DNA of 64,000 bases from Amblyornis subalaris (lineage: Eukaryota; Chordata; Aves; Passeriformes; Ptilonorhynchidae), in assembly GCA_018881555.1 (NCBI GenBank), contig JACAXG010000055.1, positions 248,001-312,000 on the forward strand, written 5' to 3'. Below, one piece after another: positions 11,535 to 24,800 of the stretch. The notes under the pieces were generated by a model. It saw nothing but the letters and a program-made list of their open reading frames with translations, searched no databases and had not been told where the DNA came from. Both the position numbers and the translations under genes were made by a program. Position 1 is the stretch's first letter. Every line of letters begins with the position of its first letter.

Positions 11535-14500
11535 GAACAGTTAGAAAAAACAGGGATTCTTCCACCAGAAAAAAGGGAAGCAATTAGTTAAATAGAGAAA
11601 GCAAGTAGAACTTACGTGAAAGCAAAATGACATCTAGATCTTTATAAAATACTTTACACTTCTTCTTTGGAATAAACAAACTATCATTTCCTTTAGTGAT
11701 CTTTTTCAGCCAGCGTTTTTCATACTAGAAGTAATCTGAATTTCTAAATAAATCTCCCTCTGAAAAGCCACATGAGGTAGAGAAAATACTTGTACAACAG
11801 CTTTGGGGCTTCAGAGAGTAGGAACTACAGAAAGAAGGTGCAAGTGGCCAGACTCAGAGGAAAGAGCATTAAAGGAAGGACAGGAACATTTTCAAACTAA
11901 ATAATACTCATTTGCTCCCTTTCAGTTTGGGGTTTGTTTTTTTTATTTTGCATATTAGAAAAGTTTCTAAGTTCAGTTTTGTTAAAATAGAATATTTTGA
12001 TAGATCCCAAATATTTCCCTTGTCAGGTGTGAAGATGTACCAGCATCTGTTAAAAACAAAAAGAAAAACAAAGGCTGGAAATCTCAGAACCTTCCTTGTG
12101 GGGAATGCCCACTCTGCACAGCTCCAGGCAGCAGCATTTGTTTTGTCAGAGTTGATTTGGTTCAGCAACGTTTTCCCAAGTCTGACTCGGCGCCAGCAGA
12201 GAGCAGTAGCAGCCCCATCATCAAGGGCTGCACCCTGCCAGATGTGTGGGGTTTGATTGATCAGGGATACAGTGGGGCCTGTGGACATTAATTGACTGGT
12301 GGCACCCAGAAAGCTCTCTCAGAATCAGGTCTGCTTGCCATGCCTCGGTTCTTCCAGCTCAGGGGTTGCACAGGGGATAGTGGTCAGTATTTTGCTATTC
12401 TCCTTTATATTTTCCTTCAGGTTGACAGGAACAGTGAGGAATTCTGCCCTCAATATTTGCTTNAACTTACCACCTCTGAGCTCACAGGTATGAAGGAGTT
12501 GCTGTTTTCCCCTTTCAATATTTAATATGGAGTTGCTTTTAACTCTGCTTAATGAATTCAGGTTTATTCAGTTTTCTTCCATAAAACAATGTTTATGCAC
12601 NTAAACATTGGAGTTTATATTATAACAATATTTCTACCTTTTATAAAGACTGTTCAAGCAAACACAGGCTTTATAGTTCCAGCAGGCCCCAGTAAATGCC
12701 TGTTTACNTTATCTCTGTGATGTGTAACAACTGAGCACCCAGCTGAGGCCCTACAGATTTACAAGCCCAATGAATCCTTGAGGTTAAGATATCAAACATC
12801 CACTTGCTAATTGTGACATTAATCTCACACTGTCTGCTGCTGAGATGTTATTGCTGTTCTAGTGCCACGTTGCCATTTAAAGTCATTTCATCCTGTAGTG
12901 CAAGTCATGTGATTCTGTCTGCTGGTACAGATCCAACAGATGGATTAGGAAGGAGTAAGAAGCAGAAAGCAAAACGCGAAGAGACTCATTGATTTTAAAG
13001 TATGGCATATTCAGAGATTGCCTTTGCTTTTAGATTTCTTGGTTCTTTAGCACCTAAAATAAAGTGGGGGCTCTCATATCCAGGTAGTTCAGACAGACAT
13101 CTGGACCTGGGTCCTGGGAAATGCTGCTGTTTACACAGGGCAAAGGGATTTAGACACAGACAGGCAGCTCTTGAAGCAAAATTCGCTCCCCTGAGTGTAG
13201 TGGTGATGTTCCCTACAAAGTGAGAGGGAAGAGTTCAGTAAGTCAGTGTGAGCTAGCAAGAACCAGGATGCTGCAGAAGGAGTTCAGGACAGTCAATAGG
13301 AAATCCTGTAGAGAAGCTTTTGCTGCAGAGAGATTGACTTTTCTAAACATAAGTGGGGATCCAGACACCTCTTTGAAGGAGAATCTGATACCGAAAGAGA
13401 CCTTGCTACATAGGTCCTTTTTGGAAGGACTCAAGCACCTTGCTGGGAGTATTTAGCACTTGATAGAACTGGACTCTGAAACATTACTTGCTTCATGAAT
13501 GGGTTCTGCAACAAGAATGGTATATAACAGGATTTGTGAAAATAAACAGAAGTGGCAAAAGTCTGAATGTACATCAATATTTCCATTTTCATTAACTGAA
13601 TGCTACAAATCAAATTACATCCACCTAATGACAGAGAACAGCAACATATCTTGGAATTTATATATACAATCAAAATAAGTAAAAAAGGTGCACCCTGAGG
13701 GGTTATAAAGGCAATATTGAAACAAGGTATTACAGGGAACACATTTCTGAGGCAACAGAACATGTGGTATCCTTAAAGATTATTGCAAGAATATTGTTAT
13801 AACAAAAAAAAAAAGAAAAAGGCTTGCATACACTTTTTTAGTGAAAGTTCGTATATCAAATTCTGACAGACATGAGGCCAAGAAAGGAAAATTGGGAAAG
13901 CTGTAGCCCATTCTAGGGAAGCAGCTGCTTTCAACTGGAATTGACTGAAGTTGTCATGAGTGAAAAAATGTTAGCCAAGAAAAAACTTCCACTTAGCATC
14001 TTGTAAAATGTTCAGCATGTGCTCTTTCTGGATAGTCTATTAGCAAGTGGACCTTTCCTGCTGAGATTGCAGCTGCCACAGGTCAGATTTTTTTAGCTTA
14101 TAGAGTAATGGATTCTTCTTGTTAGTCTCCCTGTTTAACTTCCACCTCCTCAAGGTTTCAGTGTTATAGAGTATTGTACAACACAAAAGAATAATGTTAA
14201 TGTAATCAGTGCTGTGAAATGGGATTAATAATGACTGTTCAATCTGGCAGGCTGAAACAGAGGGTTCCTCATGAATAGGAGAGATTCTGTATTGCTAACA
14301 CCAAGTTTTCCTTTCCCAGGTTCATTAGCTTCACTTTCTTCCTCTGAGGAAAGCGATTTGCAGTGAAACATTCTTCACTTTGGCAATTTTGTCTGATGAG
14401 AGAAAAAAATGTCATGTACCAAGGGCAGATCTTGCCTACAGCTTTTCCCAGAGAAGCCTGCAGCCTTCAGTGAGACTGCATCACATCTCCATTTCATTTT

Positions 14501-16790
14501 TCCAAAGCACTGTACTAACAGTTTCCAGTAACCCTTTGTGTTGTCTGAGGAAGGGTCCAGGTCAGCAACACCGGCTGACCACCAACAAAAAGGAGCTCAA
14601 GTACAGCATGAGGATAGTGTTTCCCCCCATACCTTGTAACAAGCAATCCAAAGGCTTTTGGACCTTCTGGAAAGGATTTTTTAAAATTTATTTATTATTA
14701 GTTTTTTTATTTTCCATTTTTCATAGGGGTAAGATGACCTGGATAATTTTGCAGACTATAGTGCTCTGATTACAGTTGACCATGCCTTGCACTGATTATA
14801 ATGAGTCTCTGGAAATTACATAATTCTAACTTTGACCTCTCTGCAGGCTAGCTGACTACAAGTGAGGTGAAGATGTTTGGCCAGGTTTCTCTGGAAAAGA
14901 AATGGCTGAAGCAAACTTGGCCCGCCCACAAGATGAAGCTCTGTCACTGGACACAAGTCAGAACAAAGTGGTGTGCCAGAATGTCCATGTGCAAGCATCT
15001 TTATATGAGAATATGAAAAGTTTAAGGGTTGCTTTTGATATATTCCATTTCACAGAGCTCTCCTGGGGGTACAAAATCCCAGTCTCTCCATCTGCATGCA
15101 ATACATATTTTCTCCCAAGCAATTCTGAACTACAATATACCATTTTCTACAGCTACGAAAAATACAGCACAGTTAGGAGGCTGCTAACCCAGCAGCATAT
15201 ACAACATGAAGCTTTAAACTCATAATCATCTGAAAGCTTTTCTTAGCTGTAGTAAAGTGTTTCTTGTGCTTCTAGTAACCTATAATAAGGATTCAAACTT
15301 TATGCCTGAAAATTGTGGGGCAGGCATTTAAAGAGATAAAGCCATCATTTGCTGTAGAACTTTCTATTTAAAAGAACAACACAGATTCATGTTTATCTTC
15401 CAGCTCCCTGAAGACTAGGATTTTGTATGAACTTGTGCTGTTGGGAGAGGTATTGTTTATGAGTTTGTCTAGCTGCCACTGTAAACACAGGCCTGCCTTT
15501 GTGTGCATCAGATCTTTATGTAACAACTGTGAGGGATGTGGAGCTCTCCTTCAGAAAGCCGCACAGACCAGGGCTTTGTCTGGGAGGGCGGGGAAGGGAT
15601 ATGGGTGATCTTTATTCCTGGAAACTGACGGGCTTGTGAGATGTCAAGATGACACAGTCCTCCCTCCTCCCTCCCTTCCAGGCCCTTCAGAGGTTCCCTG
15701 CCATTACATCGTCTGCCCACAGCAACACTCATCACCATACACACTTAGTGGCTGAACAGACAGCATCTGATAAATTCAGTCTCCTTTTGGCTACAGGGAC
15801 AGCTCGCAGCACAGGAGCATGGGGGAATGGTGAAGGGTGACTGAAGAAATACCTCTTCAAAAGGAAAAGCAAAATCCTAGGAAAGACATTTCTCCTTCCT
15901 CCTCATTTCTCCTGAGTGCACGCAGGTGCTGTAAGAGGCAGTGAAAGCAGCTCAGCTCCTCAGGACCAGTGTTACACTCCATCTCTTGCAAATTCCATCA
16001 GAAGAGGGGTGCTGGGGCTGGGAGCTGAGCCTGTGGGGCCATGGGCCATCTAAGGATGGCCACTCTCGGAAGGGTCTGGGTTGCAGAGCAGTCCTTCAGC
16101 TGATCTTTGCAGCCTGACAAAGAAGGCGGCTTCCCACAGAAAGGCTCCTGCACCTCAGCCTCTGGCTGCTGATTTTAAAGGAGTGATTCAGTTGTGTTTA
16201 TTCTGATCAGGGTTATATGATATAGAAGTAGCAGCCGAATATCTTCATCAGGGCTCCCCTCAAGTCTAGCACTGGAATAAGGTTAGCCATGTTGGGAATT
16301 CCTCAGAAACCTGTCTTTGACATAGAGGAGACTGTTAAAGTGAGAGAGGCATCCTCTGCTCATTCTCCCTCTGTTTCAGTGAGGCACGGTAACTTTTACC
16401 GTTGCTCATTTCCAGAACAGGAGACTCTCTACATGTTCACTGAGGTGTCTTTCCTTTAGTGACTGCTGGACTTAATGCCTCACACTGATACAGGATTTTA
16501 TTTTAGACTTCAGGAGCTATGTAAGAGTGATGTCTTGGGTAACCTTTGTCAGTTTGTGTGATCTCTTATCACAGAGCACTGGCCAGTGCCTGACCTTATG
16601 TTGCAAGACCCATCACTGCTGAGGTTGACCTTTTAAATCCGAACAGAATCAACTATTCACAAGAGGTTTTATAGAAAGCACAGTACCTTTCATCTTCCCT
16701 GACAGTTGCTTCCAAAAAAATAAAATCAGTGGTTTTCTGTGAGTCCAGATGAACAAGAATTACAGCAGTACATCAATAGCACCGATCTGT

Positions 16791-16804
16791 AGCTCCATGG
16801 AGCT
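16791..16804. repeat. 14-bp perfect palindrome
   Basis: AGCTCCATGGAGCT is its own reverse complement. Short; may be chance. Confidence 0.6.
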
Positions 16805-17153
16805 GAGAGAAAACTATTTTTACAGCAAAAGACTGGCATATCATTTGTCTGAAGGCAAGATGAAGTGATTATGCACTTTTACTGTAGCCTGGGGTGTTTA
16901 GGATGCAGTGGAACAGATTTTAAAACTGCACACCAATCCTGCCTGCTCATGGAAGGATGGTGATCAACAGCTTCTCCCAAAAAATAGTTTCCCTGAATAT
17001 ACTTAGAATTCCCTTAACATTAGCCTCAGATGTAAAGGAGACAGTGAAAGTCCGGGTTAGTACAGACTCTAGTGCCCACAAACCCTGGTACAAATCTCAG
17101 CACTTCTGGGGTCACAACATAAAACATAGTGGTTTGGGAAGCCAGCTCTGAAG

Positions 17154-17170
17154 GACAGACAGACAGACAG
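17154..17170 (+). repeat. (GACA)4 microsatellite
   Basis: Four GACA units plus one base, uninterrupted. Confidence 0.9.
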
Positions 17171-18843
17171 TCTGAGCTGGAAGTGCTTTTGGCTGATACC
17201 AGTGCTATTCCTGTCGGTGATTATACCCAGTGCTGCCATTACCAAAGGCAGCATCTATCAAAAATATTTTNAAATTCCTGATTTAGACTATTGCAGCTGG
17301 AAACATTTTAAGCAATCAATGCTTTTCCCTCTACAGATTAAGTCTGAGAATGGAAGTTGTTTTTCAAAAGAAGTTAAGGCTTTCAATGTTTGACTTGATT
17401 CTGATAGGAATCAGTGTTCCAGATTTTTCCTTGAAGATAAGTCTCAAAAGCAGAGAAACAAAAAGCTGGAATCATTCTCAATGTTTACTTTTAGAAAAAC
17501 TGAAATACTTTCATACTGACTTTTTAAGGTATGTTATTTGGGTAGTTAAATGGAAAAGAAAACTCCTAGGAACTAAACAGAAATCAAAATATCTTGCTCT
17601 GAACCTGTCTGAATAAAATTACATTACTAGAATTTTTCCATTGGAGGAACTCTGGAGAGATCAATCTGATTTTACAATGTGTTTTAGACCCAGTTGAAAG
17701 CATATTCAGATGCAAATTCAGTCCATCAAAATTGCTCTCAGCAGTTCTACTTGGGATACAAAAGTTCATCTAATTGGCATCCACCAGGATGCTTATTTGC
17801 TCATTCAAGATGAGAGACCAATTTACAAAGCAAAATTACATCCTCTGAGTAGAATAGGAACCCTGACATGAGACTCAGCTTTTCAATAAGTATTTTCAAT
17901 GCAAATAAGGTTTCAAAGGACTGTTCTGAAAAAAAAGAAAAAACTCACAAAGACATGAACAAGCTCCTTCCTGTCTCATTCTTTAAGTATACAGTATGAC
18001 AGTTTGAATTACTAACATGAAGGCAAAATATATTTTCTTAGAATTATAAGGACCTTTACACATTACCTCTCTGTCTCTCCCTCTATTCAGTGAAGATGCA
18101 AACAAAGTAGTGTTGGTAACTTCATTCATTTTGAAATGTGAATGGAGGTGAGAGAGCCCTTCCCTGTTACCCTGGCCAGCAGCAGAGCAGGGGCTGACTG
18201 AGTCAAAACTTTGATTCAAGTACTGTCAAGGCAGGATAATTGATTGCAAGCATTTTTAAATGAGTTTTACATCATATAAACCACGACTAAAGCATCTATG
18301 ACACAATGACTTGTGACTACTTTGTCACTTATAGTAGGTGTCTGTCTTTCTGNGTATGACAGACCTAGTGCTGCAAACAGTATTGGTAAGTATCTTACAT
18401 TTACATGGACTTTGCAGGCCAAAAATAAAGCAGACAATGTTTTTCTGGGAGGGGGTACTCTGTTATCAGAAGCGCTTCTTGAGTTGCTACATCACACTTA
18501 ACCCTGTTGCTATACTTAAAGAACAATTCCTTATATAAATACGCTATAAATACCACAAACATCAGTTCATTCCATCATCACAGAGAGACCCAATGCAATG
18601 CATAAACAGGACAGAAACCAGACTGGAGAATGAGGTGTTGTATCCATGACAAATCTCCATGCTCTCCTTCTCAGCACATGGACGTTTTTAGAAGACTTCA
18701 TGTTAGCTGAGATAAAGTCCGTATTTTGTTGATGGGAGAAAAAAGAGGTTCTATTTCTTCTTGCTTAGAAGACATTCAGACGCTGTGCTGACAGGCATAA
18801 TAGAAATGNCCACATAGATTAGAGCAAGAGAAAGAGAAAAAGA

Positions 18844-18865
18844 CTGCAGAGCTGGAGCTCTGCAG
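18844..18865. repeat. 22-bp inverted repeat, 10-bp arms
   Basis: CTGCAGAGCT, GG, AGCTCTGCAG: perfect 10-base arms around GG. The flanking bases do not pair, so the structure is exactly this length. Confidence 0.75.
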
Positions 18866-19440
18866 ATAATAACAACATAATAGGAATATTAGATCACTGC
18901 AAATTTTTCTCTCTGTTACTATTTGCTGGATTCTTTCTTGGGGCAGAAATTTTTAGGAGGTGGTCCTGTTTTTCCTCTCCTCGATCTCACATTGTTATCT
19001 GAATCACTCATCAGACAGTCACTCATCATGGGTAGTCACCCATCATCTTGGGGATCCAGTTTGTGCTATATAAACTACACTGCCTTAGAGTATTCTGGGC
19101 ATGGTGACAAATGAACAGCTATAAAGTCTGAGCTCGTTGCTGATGTCATTTTATAGCCAGACTGTACAAAAAATGTGAAACTGACCTTCCATCAAAGTAT
19201 TTCAAGTTTATTGATGGTTTTACTTTCGTGCAGTTTAGCAGGGAAATTTTCTGTTGCAGTGTTTTCCCCAAGCAGAGGATGCTGTGTGCTCAGCCTGCTG
19301 CCTTTTTTCATCACGAGCAGCCCTTGGGGTTGTGCTGGAGGCACAGAACCATCCAAGGACCTGCCACCCAGCTGACTGCCCATGTTTGCCTGTCTTTTCC
19401 CTCTGCTCCTCCTGCCACAGGCATTAGCAAAGTGCTACCA

Positions 19441-19520
19441 TTCGCTGTACACTCTGGTGTAAATCCCAGATGATTCCAGAGGATTTGGGAGATTTATTTT
19501 GGATTTGCACTGAATTTGCT
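19441..19520. mobile_element. Probable ancient L3/CR1-type 3'-tail relic
   Basis: The words acactctggtgtaaatccc and ttttggatttgcactg match the paired TACACxGGTGTAAATC / GGATTTACACxGGTG phrases of a very old amniote CR1/L3-like 3' tail. About 80 bases remain and divergence is high, so assignment is by phrase match only. Confidence 0.45.
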
Positions 19521-21786
19521 GATAGGGTGTTCTCCTTAGCCTTCAGTATAAAAAAAGGGGTAAAGCAAATAGATTTCTGAGGAAAGCTCAAAGAGGTGAC
19601 AAACTTTGCATAATATTTAGATATTTCCCATTGATTTTTATGGGATGGCCCACACGTACAAACATGGATGAATATGCATATGCAGGCATACTGTCTGATG
19701 TATTAGAAGCATAGAGGTTAAACTGCTTAACTTATTTGCAAGGTAAAAAGCAGCTGACACATTTCAAATCAATAAAAGCTGGGNGAATAATAAAAACAAC
19801 TTTTTAAATTGAGGAAATGTTTTATATGAAATTATCTGAAATAGTTTAAAAGTATATTTACATAGTAAATTAAAAAGTATATTACATCCTAGCAACCAAA
19901 TTCTCTCCAAGCTTCTGCAGATCTCAAGGTCAGACCTCTGTCTTTCCATTTCAGCTATCAGAATTTCAGCCATCTGACGTCCCAAGGGCTTGCAGGTTTT
20001 TGTAGGCATCAAGGACTTTCTATGAATTATTTCTTCCTTTCCTCAAGAAGTTTGAAAGCTCTTTTGTGAGTAAAGGGGTGTTTTGTATGTTTGTTTTGTT
20101 TAAGTCTGCTTGAAGCTTGAGAAAATAACAATGGAAACAGAAAAAGTGATCCAGCCTTAGTTCAGTTCAGTGCACTTAAAAAAAATAAATCCTCTGTTAG
20201 GTGATTATTGTTATCCTTAACACACAGAAGCGTCATAATTCTGTCTCAGAATTCTGTGAAAGTATTATTTCCAAAATAACTTTTTATAGTACCAAAGGAA
20301 CACAATGAATAAGAGAAAGTACATCATAATAGAATTTTTTCACATTCATATTTTCCATGACCTCCCAACTGCACAAGCAAACACATGCACACAGAAAAGT
20401 AGAGGTCACAGACAGAAAAATGAAAACTTCTGCTCTGCCTGTTTTATAAGAAGGGAAAAATAGTGCTTGAATCCTCAGAAGCACTCTCAAAACTGGCAAA
20501 ACTTTAATTGAAAATAAAAGGTGGAACATTTAAATGATGTAAAAAAAGTAAAGACACACAGGGTGTTTCAGAGGTCAAAAGTCACACAGACATCCCTGTG
20601 CACGTGTGGGATGGGCTCAAGGGAGAAGGAGTTATCAGTGCTCTGGACTGCCATAATGAATATCATTCAGCTACTACAATTCCCTTCTAGCATGGCTAAT
20701 TAGGTCACACTCTTCAGCAAATGATCTGTATTCACACAGCTTCCAGATTTGAAATGGGCCTTTGCATGTTGTACGGGTGGGGGAGCACTGTCAACAGCAA
20801 CTGCATCTGCCTATAAGAACATACCTTAAAAGTCAAAATATTTCTGTGTTTTTCTGAAAAACAATATCTTTAGGTACCATTTTTAAAAAATAGCCTCAAA
20901 CAATCAAAGTCTGAGAGAGGATCCAATCTGTTATGTGATCTGGTTCATTAGGGACACCTCCAAGTATAAAAGATTGGAAGAAAGCATGCCATGGGCTATG
21001 TTAGTCCTGCTGTTGTCCTTTATAGCTCTTCTTTGACCTTCTCTCCAGGTTAAAATCCGTATTGGAGTCAAGCTTCTAATTTAGATAGAGGCTGGTCTGA
21101 CCCAGAACAGCCATTCTGTTTCCCAGCATGAAGCCTGCTCCGGTCGATGGAACCAATCTTGCTAAGTTCAGCCCTTCCCAGAGCAGATACCCCACAGGAG
21201 TCACTGCCTGCTGTCCTTCCTACAGGCCAAAAATCAGTGAATGAGGCTTTGGCTGCTAATTTCAGGTTCTGAGAAGTTCCATGCCTGGGGCTCCTCTGCT
21301 GTGCTGGTGAAACCTCTGCTGCTTGATGCTAATGCTGATCCCTCACGTCCTTCACCTGCTCACTGATGCAAGACATAAAGTTTCTGGGCAAGGAATTGAT
21401 CTAATGGTGAGTCAGGTAAGCACTAGGAGCAAAGTCTAATGCAAACTGACACTTGCCATATTTGTCTGATTGGTTATGGCTATCATGTTTTTCATTAATT
21501 TGTGTATATATGTATATACCTATATATGCCTTAAAATTTTCATATGTATAAATGTGTATGCACCAAACAATAATTACTTTATCTGAGAAGATAGAAAATA
21601 TGTATTTTCATATGTAGGTATCTGCTTGTTACACAGTTTTATAAGATAAACAACAGCTCTATGGAGTTTTTTTTTCTATTGTGGTACATTTCCTAGAATC
21701 CGGTGCTCATGACTCAACTGCAGAGTACATATAATGGAATTTCTTCATATTAATATTATCCATTATGTCTAAACTACAAAAATAGC
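19521..21786. other. AT-rich intergenic DNA, no recognised gene
   Basis: No supported coding exon. Contains TA-rich stretches near 21505-21530. The 82-codon minus frame at 19764-20012 was read and not recognised. Confidence 0.5.
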
Positions 21787-21889
21787 AAGAGAAGAGGAGA
21801 GAAGAGAAAAAAGAAAAGAGAGAAGAAAAAAGAAAACAAAAAAGGAAAAAAAAAAAGAAAAAAGAAAAGAAAAAATAGAAAAGAGAAAA
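21787..21889 (+). repeat. Polypurine tract, about 103 bases
   Basis: Only two pyrimidines (C at 21837, T at 21876) in 103 bases of A/G. Simple GA/A-rich repeat of a kind that can form triplex or unusual DNA. Confidence 0.9.
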
Positions 21890-24800
21890 CCTAAGTGGAG
21901 CTAATATAAATATTCAGCTAAGTTCCAAACTGCTTTCTGTTGGCAAAAAAAGTAGAATAGCTTTCTTTCTTTTATGTCCACTTTCATTTAGAGAGTCCTG
22001 TTTTCACTCTTCACAGAGTGATTAGTAGACTCCAATAGAAAACAATACAAATATTGCATATTAAATTAATAAGATATGACCTTAATTTGAATTTAAATTG
22101 TATTTCCAAAGGTGAATTCACTTTGCAGTCTGATACATTTGGATCTCAGAGTACAAGGGCTTACACACTTCATTTCTCATTACAGAACCGAGTTTTCTAG
22201 TTAGGGGGTTTTTCCTTTGTAAATGAAAAGAAAGAAAAACGAAGCAAAGCACACTTCAGTAGAATAACTTCAGTGATATGAATTGTGCCACAGGAAGCAG
22301 NGATCAGAGATCATAGTTATAGTAACATTTCTCTTAGATTCTACATCTTTTTTGTATGCTACTATTGAAAAAAGTCTTTCATGAGTGTGACTTCCTACCA
22401 GACGAGTTTTTACCCAGTGTATTTAATATTTTCTCCTAATCATTGAAGAGCTACTGCCATTAAATAGTTCCTGGCATGTTATTTTGTCTCTTTGAATATC
22501 AATAGCAGGATCTGTGTGACAATTTTTATCAAAGGCTCATTAATGTGTAGTCTTCAGCGACTGCCAGAATTTCAAGCCGTGGCACGTGCACTATTAGGAG
22601 CAAGGTATACCAGTATGTAAAAGGCCATCTGAAGAGCTGAGTTCCTCTTTCAGGGCAGGAATATAGCTGCTTTATCATTCTTCACCAATTTCAGCGAGGG
22701 GAAAGATGACATAAGATGCTGATTATTTCATTTTGCTCTAGTCCAGATGCAAAGTGGCCCAGTAGAGATAAGAAGAATCAGACAAGAAGAATCAGATTCT
22801 CACTCTTTTCAATTTCTATTGGCAAGAGCAGGGTTTAAATGGTTTCTTACTTCCCATTTCTCTTCAAAAGTATGGAGACCTTTTATTCTTATCAGAAAAC
22901 TGAAATCAAAACTACACCAAGATATCCTACAGAAGGGAAGGTCACAGTCTAAATGTTTTCATCGACTAAGCAAAATCCTCTAGAGCAAAGCAAAATTAAG
23001 TCATCAGATACCCTGTAACATTTCTTAGGTTGGAAAGACAACTCATGTCAGCATAATTTCTCACTGGAAAAGGAAAGACTTTTCAGACACAGTAGGGTTT
23101 TTCACTCTGGCAGGAGATATCAGTGCAGCCACAGTTGCAAGGCAGCCATCCTGAAGAACCCTAAACAAAACAAGGTAATGAAGAGGGACAGCAACAGTGT
23201 AATATACACCACAGTAGTTTCATTTTTTGTGCTAGTGGGAAATATTGCTCAGTCCGCAGATGCCTCCCCATTCCATTCCATTTCTGAGCAATATCATGTA
23301 CTCCTTGGACAGAGATGTTAGTCCACAGTTCTTTCTCAGAGATCCCTTACAAAGATACATCCCAAATTTCCAAAAATTAAAGATGTCTTTGTGTGAGTTA
23401 CACTTTATGCCTTCTATGCCTCAGGAAAGAGAGAGAGAGAGAGAGAGATGCATATTGGATTTAAGACAAGCAAGCTAATCAGTCTTCATACCCCCATCTA
23501 CCCCTGCTAACACAAGGAAAATGCCCAGACCACTTAATTTTCATCTGACAGCCCTCTAGCACTAACCCTGCAAGTGGGTCCCTGCTTAGGGCAAACCTAA
23601 GTGAGCTATGTTTGTAGGAAGGCAGCTCAAATAATAACATATCAGGGAACTACACATGGCAATATCACCAATTCTGTGGTTTCCAAAGCAGTACAGAGTA
23701 AAAAGGACAGTATTATTCTTCAGTATAAAGCCAGGAGGTGAATGGGATATACTTCCTCCCTATTTTTGCAACATAAAAGTTAAGATCGTCTCATAGAAGC
23801 CAACAGTGATTTTAGCCATTTTTAATTTACTACCAAGAAAGCACATTAATGTCTGGGAACGAATCTGAGCAAATCAGCCATGTGGCTTTTCCTGCCACCA
23901 TGTGAGGGAGGCAATGGAGTAGGATTGCAATGAAGACTTTAGAGATCAGGGTAGGTGCAATAAGTGTACTCTAGCGGACTCTGACACTTTCACATTCATC
24001 CAGGTTANCCAGTCACATACTTGAAGCTGCTGAAGGAATCTTGTCCACCTACCTACCCTGAAATGCTTTTATTTTGAATTGGAAGGGGTTGGGTCACAGT
24101 GTACAGATTATTCATACACATTGTAGTTGTGCCTGTAGGGGAAGCAACAGCTTTCCTGAAGGGGGTTGTTGTTATTGCATGCAGGGAGCAGGCAAGGGAA
24201 TAGTTAGGGAAGGCTGACTGGGAAAACAAGGAGTCTGAGCCTGATGAATTATTGCATGCAGAGAAAGCGAACACACAGTGAGCAGCTCTTCCCTTGGAGC
24301 AGCTCAGTGAGGTAAAGATGTGTTGCTTTTATTGCCTGCATTATCAAAACAGTGTATCTTCAAAGCTGTACAGAAATAGATGAAACACAGACCTCAGAAA
24401 TTTTAAAAGCCCCTTTGATTTTTACTCCATTTCTGAGTTGTCTATGAGAACCTGACAGTAGCACAGAGACAAAACAGCCTTTTNAAAGAACCTTTGTTTA
24501 TAGGCCTGCTAATCAGCACGACTCATCTACAAATTCATGCCCCCAGCAATCTTACACCTTGATGGTTGCCATGCTTACACTTCAGACCAGCATCCCACTT
24601 TGATGGGAAGGGTAGTGCTTCATTGCATGTCCTGGTTATGTAATGGTAACAACGGTAAAAACAGGCTTTCTAATCAATCTCCTCTAGGATCACCCTGGAG
24701 TTGCTNCTATGGCTTCCTCTTTGCATTTGAGGAGGAATGTGCACACCTACAGGTCGGCACAGACATGTACATTTTTAATTCACTGAAGACAGGATGTTTC

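Larger units (their letters stand above)
11535..19440. other. Intergenic DNA, no recognised gene
   Basis: Open frames stay below about 130 codons and none shows a known domain. Small structures noted: a 14-bp palindrome at 16791-16804, a GACA microsatellite at 17154-17170 and a 22-bp near-palindrome at 18844-18865. Homopolymer A runs occur near 13804-13815. No CR1 or LTR seen. Confidence 0.5.
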
